From: Clostridiaceae bacterium | Lineage (GTDB): Bacteria > Bacillota > Clostridia > Tissierellales > Sporanaerobacteraceae | NCBI GenBank assembly: GCA_019391515.1 | Contig: JAHXQP010000024.1 | Location: 62,001-126,000, forward strand | Length of the DNA: 64,000 bases | Direction: 5' to 3' | Shown: positions 1 to 7,184 of the stretch, one piece after another | Layout of the letters: every line of letters starts with the position of its first letter | How positions within the stretch are numbered: position 1 is the first letter of the stretch | Position numbers and translations under genes: made by a program | Notes under the pieces: model-generated | Told to the model about the DNA's origin: nothing | Databases searched by the model: none | Seen by the model: the letters and a program-made list of their open reading frames with translations, nothing else

Positions 1-114
1 CCTTTATTGTACTTAATAAATATATTATACCAAATAACTCTTGTCAAATACATACCTTAATTATATTCTAAAGCTTTTTGTATATAAAAATTACATTTAA
101 TGATAGAAATAAAT

Positions 115-143
115 TTGACATACTCTAGTTTTTCTTGTATAAT
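115..143 (+). promoter_or_regulatory. Consensus sigma-A promoter for tRNA-Ser and SRP RNA
   Basis: TTGACA at 115-120 and TATAAT at 138-143 are separated by exactly 17 bp, so all twelve positions match the vegetative consensus. The tRNA-Ser gene starts about 50 bp further on. Such a strong promoter suits stable-RNA genes. Bases 1-114 show nothing else recognisable. Confidence 0.85.
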
Positions 144-191
144 AAGAATCTGTAATCTATAATTTAAAGTTTTTAAATTTAGTCAAAATTT

Positions 192-282
192 GGAGAGATG
201 ACCGAGTTGGCTGAAGGTGCTCGCCTGGAAAGCGGGTAGACGTTAACGCGTCTCGTGGGTTCGAATCCCACTCTCTCCGCCA
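192..282 (+). tRNA. tRNA-Ser (anticodon GGA)
   Basis: This is a class II tRNA with a long variable arm. The acceptor stem GGAGAGA (192-198) pairs with TCTCTCC (272-278). The anticodon loop CTGGAAA gives anticodon GGA for UCC/UCU codons. The T-loop reads GTTCGAATC, and the 3' CCA is encoded at 280-282. It lies 11 bp before the SRP RNA and probably shares its promoter. Confidence 0.95.
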
Positions 283-293
283 TAAGAAATTTT

Positions 294-561
294 GCCGTGC
301 TAGATGGGGAGGTAGCGGTGCCCTATAACCTGCAATCCGCTATAGCAGGATTGAATTCCTAGTTTCGGCTTATTTATTCTAGGGTCTGCCCTAAATAAGT
401 GATGTTGACGACTGGGTCCTACGCAATGGAAATTCATGAACTCCGTCAGGTCCGGGAGGAAGCAGCGGTAAGTGAACACTTCCATGTGCCGTGGGAGTGC
501 CTAGTCCGAGTTAACTGTTTAGGTAACGTCTAGGGTAATAAGTCTACGCTAGGTGCACGGC
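294..561 (+). ncRNA. ffs: Signal recognition particle RNA (long, Bacillus/Clostridium type)
   Basis: The ends GCCGTGC (294-300) and GCACGGC (555-561) are complementary and close a rod of about 268 nt. The conserved domain IV hairpin that binds Ffh is present around 445-466 (GTCAGG, TCCGGGAGGAAGCAGC). The length indicates the Alu-containing SRP RNA of Firmicutes, not the short 4.5S form. An overlapping open frame of 61 codons is a chance product of this RNA gene. Confidence 0.93.
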
Positions 562-573
562 TTACATATGAGA

Positions 574-607
574 AAAAACTGTCTTAATTTATTTTAAGAC
601 GGTTTTT
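574..607 (+). terminator. Terminator of the tRNA-Ser/SRP RNA unit
   Basis: A 14-bp stem with one G-U pair (574-587 with 594-607) and an AT-rich loop ends in a run of T. It lies 12 bp after the SRP RNA. Confidence 0.85.
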
Positions 608-622
608 ATTTTTGTAAAATAC

Positions 623-652
623 AAATGACTAGCTAAAATTAGCTAGTCATTT
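623..652 (-). terminator. Terminator of the flagellar cluster
   Basis: A 13-bp perfect stem (623-635 with 640-652) sits directly after the fliS stop codon. On the minus strand it is followed by a T-rich tract. Confidence 0.8.
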
Positions 653-654
653 TC

Positions 655-1095
655 TTATCCTTTAAAAGCTTTATTTTCTTTTAATTGATACTCAGCAAGA
701 TTGGATTTTCCATAAGTAAGTCCTGTAACTATTTTAGGATCTATGTTTTTCTCTAATTCACTAAAGCCTTCTTTAAGTGGCATAGTTATCTTAATAGCTT
801 TTTCAAAATAAGACCTATCCTTATTACTTTCCCCCATACTTATAATCTTGTTTATATAGATATATATTTCTTTTAAATTCTTTGCTATTTCTGAATCCCC
901 TTGTAAGGTGGAAAAAAGCTCTGCTAAAATATCTCTGGAATTATTATTTATATAATTTAATTCATTATAATCTTTTTCATCTATAGCAACTATACTATCT
1001 TTAAAATTGTCTATCATTGCATCATATAATACAGTTACTAATCCTGCTTCATTAGTAGATAATATTCTCTTTTCTATTTCCTCTTTATTAAGCAT
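655..1095 (-). CDS. fliS: Flagellar export chaperone FliS-like protein
   Basis: This 146-aa protein has the FliS pattern: an N-terminal helix ending in LVTVLYDAMIDNF, then a central stretch with DILAELFSTLQGDSEIAKNL and IYIYINKII, the amphipathic helices that wrap the disordered flagellin C terminus. FliS keeps flagellin monomers unpolymerised before export through the flagellar type III apparatus. The start has a GGAGATGGAG ribosome site. It lies 14 bp after flagellin in the same direction, the usual arrangement. It is slightly longer than typical FliS (about 125-135 aa). The C-terminal 35 residues are not recognised. Confidence 0.85.
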   Translation of the reverse strand: MLNKEEIEKRILSTNEAGLVTVLYDAMIDNFKDSIVAIDEKDYNELNYINNNSRDILAELFSTLQGDSEIAKNLKEIYIYINKIISMGESNKDRSYFEKAIKITMPLKEGFSELEKNIDPKIVTGLTYGKSNLAEYQLKENKAFKG

Positions 1096-1109
1096 ATCTC
1101 CATCTCCTA

Positions 1110-1967
1110 TTATCTAAGTAATTGTAATACCCCTTGTGGAAGTTGATTAGCTTGGGCTAGCATAGCTGTTCCTGCTTGTTGGAGTATATTTAGTCTTGTA
1201 AATTCACTCATTTCAAGGGCCATATCTGCATCTTCTATTCGTGACATAGAAGCTGTTAAGTTTTCAGCAGTGTTGTCAATATTTTTCATAGTATGTTCTA
1301 GTCTATTCTGATAAGCCCCAAGTTTTGAACGCATACCTGCTACCCTGTCTATGGCAGTATTGAAGATTTCTATACCATTTGCAATTTTTTCATTGCTTAA
1401 TTTCTCATCCTCTTCTGTCGCTTTTATTGCATCTTCTATTTCCTTTTTAAAATCATTAATTTCTAATCCGGAAGCTGTTGCATCTATGCTTTTCATATCT
1501 ACATCTATAATTTGTCCTTCATTTGCACCAACTTGCAACTGAACCTTTTCTTTTCCATTTAATAATTTCTTCCCATTAAATTCTGTTTCATCAGCTATTT
1601 GGCTTATTTGTTCTGTTAACTGTACTATTTCATCTCCTATAGCTTTTAAATCATCCTGTGTATAAGTACCATTCGCACCTTGTACGGAAAGCTCTCTCAT
1701 TCTTTGAAGCATAGCATGGATTTCATTTAGTGCTCCTTCTGCTGTTTGTATAAGAGATATACCATCTAAAGAGTTTCTACTAGCTTGTCTAAGCCCTCTT
1801 ACTTGAGCTTGCATCTTTTGTGATATTGCCATTCCCGCTGCATCATCAGCAGCTCTATTGATCCTTTTTCCTGATGACAATCTTTCTAAAGATTTTTGCA
1901 TAGCATTTGTATTTCCAGTAAATATTCTATGGGTATTTAATGCTGGTATATTATTATTTATTCTCAT
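1110..1967 (-). CDS. hag: Flagellin
   Basis: The protein is 285 aa. The N-terminal D0/D1 region has MRINNNIPALNT, SLERLSSGKRINRAADDAAG and NSLDGISLIQTAEGAL. The C-terminal D1/D0 region has SRIEDADMALEMSEFTR and ends NQLPQGVLQLLR. Both ends are typical, and the variable middle is only about 60 residues and rich in Glu and Lys, so this is a short flagellin close to the minimal filament core. A strong GGAGAGG ribosome site precedes the ATG. The gene starts inside the 3' end of the upstream 66-codon gene (14-bp overlap), which suggests coupled translation. FliS follows immediately. Confidence 0.96.
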   Translation of the reverse strand: MRINNNIPALNTHRIFTGNTNAMQKSLERLSSGKRINRAADDAAGMAISQKMQAQVRGLRQASRNSLDGISLIQTAEGALNEIHAMLQRMRELSVQGANGTYTQDDLKAIGDEIVQLTEQISQIADETEFNGKKLLNGKEKVQLQVGANEGQIIDVDMKSIDATASGLEINDFKKEIEDAIKATEEDEKLSNEKIANGIEIFNTAIDRVAGMRSKLGAYQNRLEHTMKNIDNTAENLTASMSRIEDADMALEMSEFTRLNILQQAGTAMLAQANQLPQGVLQLLR

Positions 1968-2154
1968 TTTCTTCCTCTCCTTTGTCTACTTTTTCTATAA
2001 AACTTAAAGTCTCTGATAGTATCAGAAAAAGTTCTTCTGGAACCCTATCTATACTATCTAATTCCAGTCCATCTTTTATATCTAATTTATTTTCTTTGTA
2101 TTCTCTTTCATAAGCCTTCTTTATTTGGCTTTTAGGAACCAATCTAAGTTTCAC
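1954..2154 (-). CDS. Small unknown protein of the flagellar cluster (66 aa)
   Basis: I do not recognise this 66-aa charged protein. It has a basic N-terminal half (KLRLVPKSQIKKAYEREYKENK) and an acidic C-terminal end (DKGEEENENK), and no membrane segment or Cys motif. It starts right after the 807-aa gene and overlaps the flagellin start by 14 bp, so it is embedded in the operon. The tight packing supports a real gene whose translation may feed into flagellin synthesis. A role in flagellin control or assembly is inferred from position only. Confidence 0.6.
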   Translation of the reverse strand: MKLRLVPKSQIKKAYEREYKENKLDIKDGLELDSIDRVPEELFLILSETLSFIEKVDKGEEENENK

Positions 2155-2155
2155 T

Positions 2156-4579
2156 CTATATCCTCCTATCTATAGCTTTAAGAGAATATTCTTCCACATC
2201 TTTGTCTTCATGGGAAAAGTCTTTTAAATTGTATCCAATATTTTTTAACCCTTCTTTAAAAATACTTTCCTTTTTTAAAAGTTTAGGTATATTTTCTTTA
2301 CTTGATATAAAACTTACTGAAATATCTCTACCTTCTACCTCTAAATTAAATTTTATATTACCTAAATTATTTGCATTTAAGTTTAAAAGAAATCTCATAT
2401 TGTTTTTATTTATCCCTTTATTTAAATTAGGAATTATAAGTTGCAAATTTTCATAGCCATCTTCTATAGAAATAGGAAACTCTAATACTAGATCCTCTTT
2501 GGAAAGAGATTTTTGCACAGCTAGTGCTTCTCTCATCTGTCTAAATCTATCTCTTTGTTTTCCATCATCTTTAAAATCAAAGGAGCTAGTTAACTCTTCG
2601 ATATGTTTTATTAGTTCTTTATACTCTCTTTTAGATTTTTCTTCTCCATTTCTTATACTATTAGAAACTTGTTTCGACTTTTCTTCTATATTTTCTATGG
2701 CTTGTCTCAACTCTGAACTTTCTACATATTTACCTTCTTTTATTAAATCATCTATAGCTTTCCCCAATCCATTTTCATTTTTTTGAAAAGAATCTATTCT
2801 TCCCAGTTCCTTTAAGGAAATATCTAAATCATTTTTCATAGCCATAGTTATTAAATCATTTTCTTTCCCTTTTAAGGATTTTACCTTTTGAAGAATATTT
2901 TCTCCTTGTCTATACTTATTTATCCTTTCTATGTATTCATTTAGTTCATCTAAAGGCATATATTCTATTTCTAAACCTTCTTTTACACTTTCCTTAACTA
3001 TATTTAGTGAAAGGCTTTTTTTAGCTTTTAAATATTCTTCTCTAATTAAATTTTCTGTTGATTTCTCCACAGCTACTACTTTTATATTGTTTTCTTTTAC
3101 AACCATTTTACTTTCATATAAACTATTCAAACTAATGGTTGAAAATTTCTTAACAGTTAGAGAGATAGTATCTGATGACAACTCTCCTAAACTGTGGATA
3201 ATATTGGATACTTTAAGTACCTTATCCACAAGTTTATTGCTTTCTTCTTTTGATATATTTTGAGACATAGATAGATTTTTCAAATTTTCTATTTTAAAAT
3301 CTTCACCTTTTTTTATTAAAGATATTAGATCTTCATCTTTTATACTTTCTAATGCTTTAATTTCCTTAAGTATTTCTCTTGTTTTCCCACTATCTATATC
3401 TGTATTTTCAGGGGTTTTCTCCACTTCATCTTCTTTAATAATTTTAGAAAGTTCTCTTATATCTTCTTTTAATGGATCTACACCTTTATTTAAAAGTAAT
3501 GAAACTTTTTCTTCATCTAGCAAATTTTCAAGCTCCTTTAAAGCTTCTTTCATTTCTTCTATTTCTGCTATGTTGTCAACAGTTATATCTAAATTATTCA
3601 CAATAAACTGTTCTACTAAGGCCAAGTTTTCTTTTGATGATTCTAGTCCTAGTTTTTCAATATGTTTTAATATATCTTGTTCTGTAGCTTTAGATTGAAT
3701 TATAAAATCATTATATTTATTTACAGCTAAATTTTTATCTGTTTCCGTAATACTATAGGAATGTTTTGTCTTATATATATTTTCTATATTAGGAGTTAGA
3801 TCCTTTTTAATTACTTTGACTAAATCTCCATTTTCTATATCTTTTAAATCCTGAAGTTTATATACAACTTCCCTTACATTTTCAATATTTTCCTTGTTTA
3901 TTTCTATTCCTTCATTATGCAAAGCGATTATGCTATCATAGATATCTTTTCCCATTCTTCTACCATAGATTTGTATACAGATTTCTTCTGCCTCTTCATA
4001 GGTTAAATCTTTTTTTAGACCCAATAGCCTAGCCAATGAAAACTCTTCTTCTACTTCTATTTCATTGATATATTCTGCAATTTTTTGAAGAGATTCTCCT
4101 TCTAAATCTATATCGTTTTTTAGAAGTTTTATAGCAGAGTCATAGTCTAGTTTTTCTATTATCTCATCTAAGTACTTTTCACATATTGAAAAGTTTTCTA
4201 TATTTTCCTTAGTCACTGGTATACCCTGTTTTGATAATATTTCTGCTATTTTAAGATTTTCTTCTGTTATTCTAACTCCTGCACTCTCAAGTACATCTTC
4301 TATTTTTCTTGACTCTTCTTTACTCTCTTCTTCTTTTATAGAATGTTTGGAGGATAATATATTTTCTTTCTCAATTAAAACTTCTTCGCCTTTTTCTTCT
4401 TCTATCTCTTCCTTTAATTTTAATGTATATTCTACAACTTTGCCTCCTACTTGAGATTCTACTTTTATATTTTTTCCTTCTTTTTCAAGAAGAATCCCTT
4501 CTATATCATAGGAAAGGGTTGGTTTAATATCATAAGCATTTATTAAATTTTCATTATTTATATTTTTTATAGAATTCAT
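2156..4579 (-). CDS. Large helical-repeat protein with FliK-like C-terminal domain (DUF6240-like)
   Basis: This 807-aa protein is rich in Glu, Lys, Ile and Leu with no signal peptide. The N-terminal 60 residues look like a leader segment (YDIEGILLEKEGKNIKVESQ). Residues from about 90 to 450 carry degenerate helical repeats around a GI-x-x-x-x-ENIEN core (GIPVTKENIENF, GIEINKENIENV, LGLESSKENLALV, NLDITVDNIAEI). The last 110 residues (LQLIIPNLNKG, LLNLNANNLGNIKFNLEVEGRDISVSF, then LKKESIFKEGLKNIGYNL) resemble the hook-length control domain of FliK: a beta unit with L-N-x-N-x-L-G-x-I, followed by a helix. From memory, clostridial flagellar clusters encode such proteins, annotated DUF6240. It is the first gene behind a sigma28-type promoter, with an AGGTGG ribosome site. 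A hook or filament length-control role is inferred. Confidence 0.65.
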   Translation of the reverse strand: MNSIKNINNENLINAYDIKPTLSYDIEGILLEKEGKNIKVESQVGGKVVEYTLKLKEEIEEEKGEEVLIEKENILSSKHSIKEEESKEESRKIEDVLESAGVRITEENLKIAEILSKQGIPVTKENIENFSICEKYLDEIIEKLDYDSAIKLLKNDIDLEGESLQKIAEYINEIEVEEEFSLARLLGLKKDLTYEEAEEICIQIYGRRMGKDIYDSIIALHNEGIEINKENIENVREVVYKLQDLKDIENGDLVKVIKKDLTPNIENIYKTKHSYSITETDKNLAVNKYNDFIIQSKATEQDILKHIEKLGLESSKENLALVEQFIVNNLDITVDNIAEIEEMKEALKELENLLDEEKVSLLLNKGVDPLKEDIRELSKIIKEDEVEKTPENTDIDSGKTREILKEIKALESIKDEDLISLIKKGEDFKIENLKNLSMSQNISKEESNKLVDKVLKVSNIIHSLGELSSDTISLTVKKFSTISLNSLYESKMVVKENNIKVVAVEKSTENLIREEYLKAKKSLSLNIVKESVKEGLEIEYMPLDELNEYIERINKYRQGENILQKVKSLKGKENDLITMAMKNDLDISLKELGRIDSFQKNENGLGKAIDDLIKEGKYVESSELRQAIENIEEKSKQVSNSIRNGEEKSKREYKELIKHIEELTSSFDFKDDGKQRDRFRQMREALAVQKSLSKEDLVLEFPISIEDGYENLQLIIPNLNKGINKNNMRFLLNLNANNLGNIKFNLEVEGRDISVSFISSKENIPKLLKKESIFKEGLKNIGYNLKDFSHEDKDVEEYSLKAIDRRI

Positions 4580-4608
4580 TTAGACCACCTTTATATTTTC
4601 TACTAATT

Positions 4609-4635
4609 TTATCGTCATTTACATAGTTTTCTTTA
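4609..4635 (-). promoter_or_regulatory. Sigma28 (SigD/FliA) promoter of the flagellar cluster
   Basis: On the minus strand TAAA (4635-4632) is followed after exactly 15 bp by GACGATAA (4616-4609). The FliA/SigD consensus is TAAA-N15-GCCGATAA, so only one base of the -10 differs. It lies 30 bp before the 807-aa gene. Confidence 0.75.
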
Positions 4636-4643
4636 AAAGACTT

Positions 4644-4668
4644 TTAATTTATATTTTCTTGCCGATAA
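4644..4668 (+). promoter_or_regulatory. Possible divergent sigma28 promoter for the yaaR-like gene
   Basis: GCCGATAA at 4661-4668 is a perfect sigma28 -10 element on the plus strand. The -35 is weak: TTAA at 4644-4647 is 13 bp upstream, and no TAAA lies at the ideal spacing. An overlapping TATAAT at 4671-4676 could instead serve sigma-A, also with a poor -35. Confidence 0.5.
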
Positions 4669-4701
4669 TATATAATAAGAAATAGAAGGAGAGTGATCTC
4701 T

Positions 4702-5151
4702 TTGGTTAAAATAGAACCTATAAATGGGCAAAATAATATACCTAAAATAGAAAGGGTAAAAAACCAAGACAAGAAAACAATAAATACTACTTTTAAAGAG
4801 AAGTTAGAAAATCTAAAACAAGAACAAATAAGGGATGAGTTGAAAACTTTATTTTCCAAAATTGAAAGTCAAACTTCGAAACTTCAAGATAGGCTTTTTA
4901 TAGAAGATTTGGTGGAGTATAAAAAACTAGTTAAAAATTTTCTAGATATTTCAGTGAACAATTCCCATATATTTTATAAGGAAAATTCCTTAGATAGAAG
5001 GGGAAGGCATAGAATATATTCTATAGTTAAAAAAGTAGATACTGAATTAGATGGGTTAACCAAAGACTTTTTGGATATAGAAAATAATAGACTTAGAATT
5101 TTAAATAGATTAGATGATATTAAAGGTTTACTTCTCGACATTTTGACATAG
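4702..5151 (+). CDS. YaaR family protein (DUF327)
   Basis: The protein is 149 aa from TTG at 4702, which lies 10 bp after AAGGAG. A GTG at 4693 is only 1 bp after that ribosome site and is unlikely to be used. The family pattern is clear: RLFIEDLVEYKKLVKNFL, then RRGRHRIYSIVKKVDTELDGL, then ILNRLDDIKGLLLDIL. DUF327 proteins are cytoplasmic helical proteins of uncertain role in Firmicutes and spirochaetes. Here the gene is divergent from a flagellar cluster and has a sigma28-like -10 element, hinting at a link to motility, which is inference. Confidence 0.8.
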   Translation: MVKIEPINGQNNIPKIERVKNQDKKTINTTFKEKLENLKQEQIRDELKTLFSKIESQTSKLQDRLFIEDLVEYKKLVKNFLDISVNNSHIFYKENSLDRRGRHRIYSIVKKVDTELDGLTKDFLDIENNRLRILNRLDDIKGLLLDILT

Positions 5152-5219
5152 AATATTAATTGAAAAGCTTAATATGCTACTATTAAGTTAATAGTTTCTT
5201 TAAAATAGGAGGGATTAGG

Positions 5220-5510
5220 ATGGATAATACTTTAAAAAATATACTATTGGCTGGAATAGGTAGTATGGCTTATACTTATGAAAAAGCTAGTAGTATGATA
5301 GAAACTTTAGTTCAAAAAGGCGAAATCACTGTCAATCAAGGTAAGCAGCTAAATGAAGAACTTAAAAAAGTTATAGACAATAGTAACCAAAACACAACAA
5401 ATATAGATACTGAAACATTAAAAAATATCATCCAACAATTAAATCTACCTACTAAGAAAGATATTGAAGACTTAAAAACTAGAATTGATAATTTGGAAAA
5501 AAATAATTAA
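5220..5510 (+). CDS. Phasin-like protein
   Basis: This 96-aa protein begins with a moderately hydrophobic helix (LKNILLAGIGSMAYTYEKASSMIETLVQKGEIT), then a coiled-coil stretch, and ends with IEDLKTRIDNLEKNN. That is the layout of small proteins annotated as phasin or polyhydroxyalkanoate-synthesis regulator, whose function in non-PHA Firmicutes is unknown. A strong GGAGGGATTAGG ribosome site precedes the ATG. It is followed 52 bp later by an AarF/UbiB-like kinase, a pairing I recall from other Firmicutes. Confidence 0.7.
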   Translation: MDNTLKNILLAGIGSMAYTYEKASSMIETLVQKGEITVNQGKQLNEELKKVIDNSNQNTTNIDTETLKNIIQQLNLPTKKDIEDLKTRIDNLEKNN

Positions 5511-5522
5511 TATGGGAGGATT

Positions 5523-5552
5523 AAAAATACCTTGATTTATCAAGGTATTTTT
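5523..5552. terminator. Perfect 14-bp hairpin between phasin-like and AarF-like genes
   Basis: AAAAATACCTTGAT (5523-5536) pairs perfectly with 5539-5552 around a TT loop and ends in five T, as an intrinsic terminator would. It lies between a GGGAGG ribosome site at 5514-5519 and the ATG at 5563, so it could also control translation of the downstream gene. Confidence 0.7.
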
Positions 5553-5562
5553 AATAAACACT

Positions 5563-7143
5563 ATGAAAACAAATTATACTAAAAAAAGATTAAGAGAAAT
5601 AGTTTCTGTTTCTGTGAAACACGGATTGAAAGGTGGAATAAATAATCCTAGTCAACTTAGAGAAGCTTTGGAAGAACTAGGTCCTACTTTTATAAAAATT
5701 GGACAAATACTTTCAACACGGCCTGATATTTTATCTAAAGAATATATTTTAGAGTTACAAAAACTACAAGATGATGTAAAACCCGAGAAATTTGAAATGG
5801 TTAAAAACGCAATAGAAAGTGAATTAAATAATCCTTTAGAAGAAAATTTTGCTATATTTAAAAAAGAACCTATTGCTTCTGCTTCCCTTTCTCAAGTTCA
5901 TTATGCTGAATTAAAGACTGGAGAGAAAGTAGTTGTAAAGGTTCAAAGACCAAATGCAAAAAAGATGATGATGGCTGATATAGATATTTTGAGAAAACTA
6001 GCTCCTTTTATAAATCTTACTCCTACAGGAAGTGCTATGGACGCTAAAGAGGTTATAGAAGAGTTAGCAACTGCAACTAAGAAAGAATTGGATTTTATAA
6101 ATGAGGCAGAAAACACTAAATGTTTTAGAGAAAAAAACAAAGATGTAAAGTTCATTATATGTCCCCAGATATATGAAGATTATTGTACAGAAAAAATTAT
6201 AGTAATGGATTATATTGAAGGTATAAAGATTGATAATATAGATAAATTGAAAGAAGAAGGCTATGATTTAAGAGATGTCTCTACTAAACTTACATACAAC
6301 TACTTTAAGCAAATATTTGAAGATGGTTTCTTTCACGCAGATCCTCACCCAGGAAATATATTTTTATGTGATAGGAAAATAGGATATATAGACTTTGGGC
6401 TCATGGGAATTCTAGATGATAACCTCAGAAAAAAGTTCAATGAATTTCTTGAAGCAGTAGCCAATAGAGATGTAAATTTAATGACTAAATCTGTAATGAA
6501 GATTGGTCAAAAAAGAGGTTCTGTAGATAGAAGAAAATTGTATAAAGATATTGAAGTAATATATGATCAGTATATAGAAGAATCTATACATGATTTTGAT
6601 CTCCCTCAAATAATTGAAGAGATATTTAAAGTATGTAAAGACAATAATATATATATGCCTAAAGATATTACTTTGCTAGTAAAAGGCCTAATGACTATTC
6701 AAGGTCTAATAGCTAAGCTAGATTCAGAAATAAATATTATGGATATAGCTCTTCCTTATGTGAAAAATCATATCACTAATGAAAAATTAAAAGATTTAAA
6801 TTCTATAGAAACCCTTCATTCACTATATGAAATAATAAAATCTAATTTAATATTATCTTCAAAAGTCATTGAATTAATAGAACAAATTAAAGCGGGAAAC
6901 TTAAATGCTCAAATAGAATTTAAAGAATCAGAAGAAGCTTCAAATGAATTAAATAAGATGGTTAATAGATTGATCTTTGGAATGATAGTAGCAGGATTGG
7001 TTGTCAGCTCTTCCATAGTTATAAATGCCAATGTAGGAATTAAAATATATGGAATATCAGCCTTTGGCCTTATAGGATATTTAGGTGCTGCTGTAGCTGG
7101 ATTTTGGCTACTTATTTCAATAATTAGATCAGGAAAACTATAA
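5563..7143 (+). CDS. AarF/UbiB/ABC1-family atypical kinase
   Basis: The 526-aa protein has the ADCK/UbiB signatures: PTFIKIGQILSTRPDIL (KxGQ motif), the alanine-rich loop PIASASLSQVH, the lysine in VVVKVQRP, FHADPHPGNIF with the catalytic-loop Asp and Asn, and DFGLMG. Two hydrophobic segments near the C terminus (about residues 470-525) anchor it in the membrane. UbiB in proteobacteria supports ubiquinone synthesis, but the substrate in anaerobic Firmicutes is unknown. An in-frame stop at 5533-5535 excludes a longer start. No ribosome site lies within 15 bp of the ATG; the nearest good one is on the far side of the 5523-5552 hairpin. Confidence 0.88.
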   Translation: MKTNYTKKRLREIVSVSVKHGLKGGINNPSQLREALEELGPTFIKIGQILSTRPDILSKEYILELQKLQDDVKPEKFEMVKNAIESELNNPLEENFAIFKKEPIASASLSQVHYAELKTGEKVVVKVQRPNAKKMMMADIDILRKLAPFINLTPTGSAMDAKEVIEELATATKKELDFINEAENTKCFREKNKDVKFIICPQIYEDYCTEKIIVMDYIEGIKIDNIDKLKEEGYDLRDVSTKLTYNYFKQIFEDGFFHADPHPGNIFLCDRKIGYIDFGLMGILDDNLRKKFNEFLEAVANRDVNLMTKSVMKIGQKRGSVDRRKLYKDIEVIYDQYIEESIHDFDLPQIIEEIFKVCKDNNIYMPKDITLLVKGLMTIQGLIAKLDSEINIMDIALPYVKNHITNEKLKDLNSIETLHSLYEIIKSNLILSSKVIELIEQIKAGNLNAQIEFKESEEASNELNKMVNRLIFGMIVAGLVVSSSIVINANVGIKIYGISAFGLIGYLGAAVAGFWLLISIIRSGKL

Positions 7144-7180
7144 AAGTAGTTGTGATTCAAAATTGAATCACAACCACTTT
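7143..7180. terminator. Bidirectional terminator between the AarF-like gene and fruA
   Basis: A 17-bp stem with one mismatch (7143-7159 with 7164-7180) and an AAAT loop is flanked by A and T runs. It can stop transcription from both converging units. Confidence 0.85.
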
Positions 7181-7184
7181 TATT

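Noticed and set aside
300..485. 61-codon minus-strand frame
   Set aside because: It lies wholly inside the SRP RNA gene, whose conserved structure explains the sequence.
4644..4859. 71-codon minus-strand frame
   Set aside because: It is antisense to the YaaR-like gene, covers the promoter region and has no family pattern.
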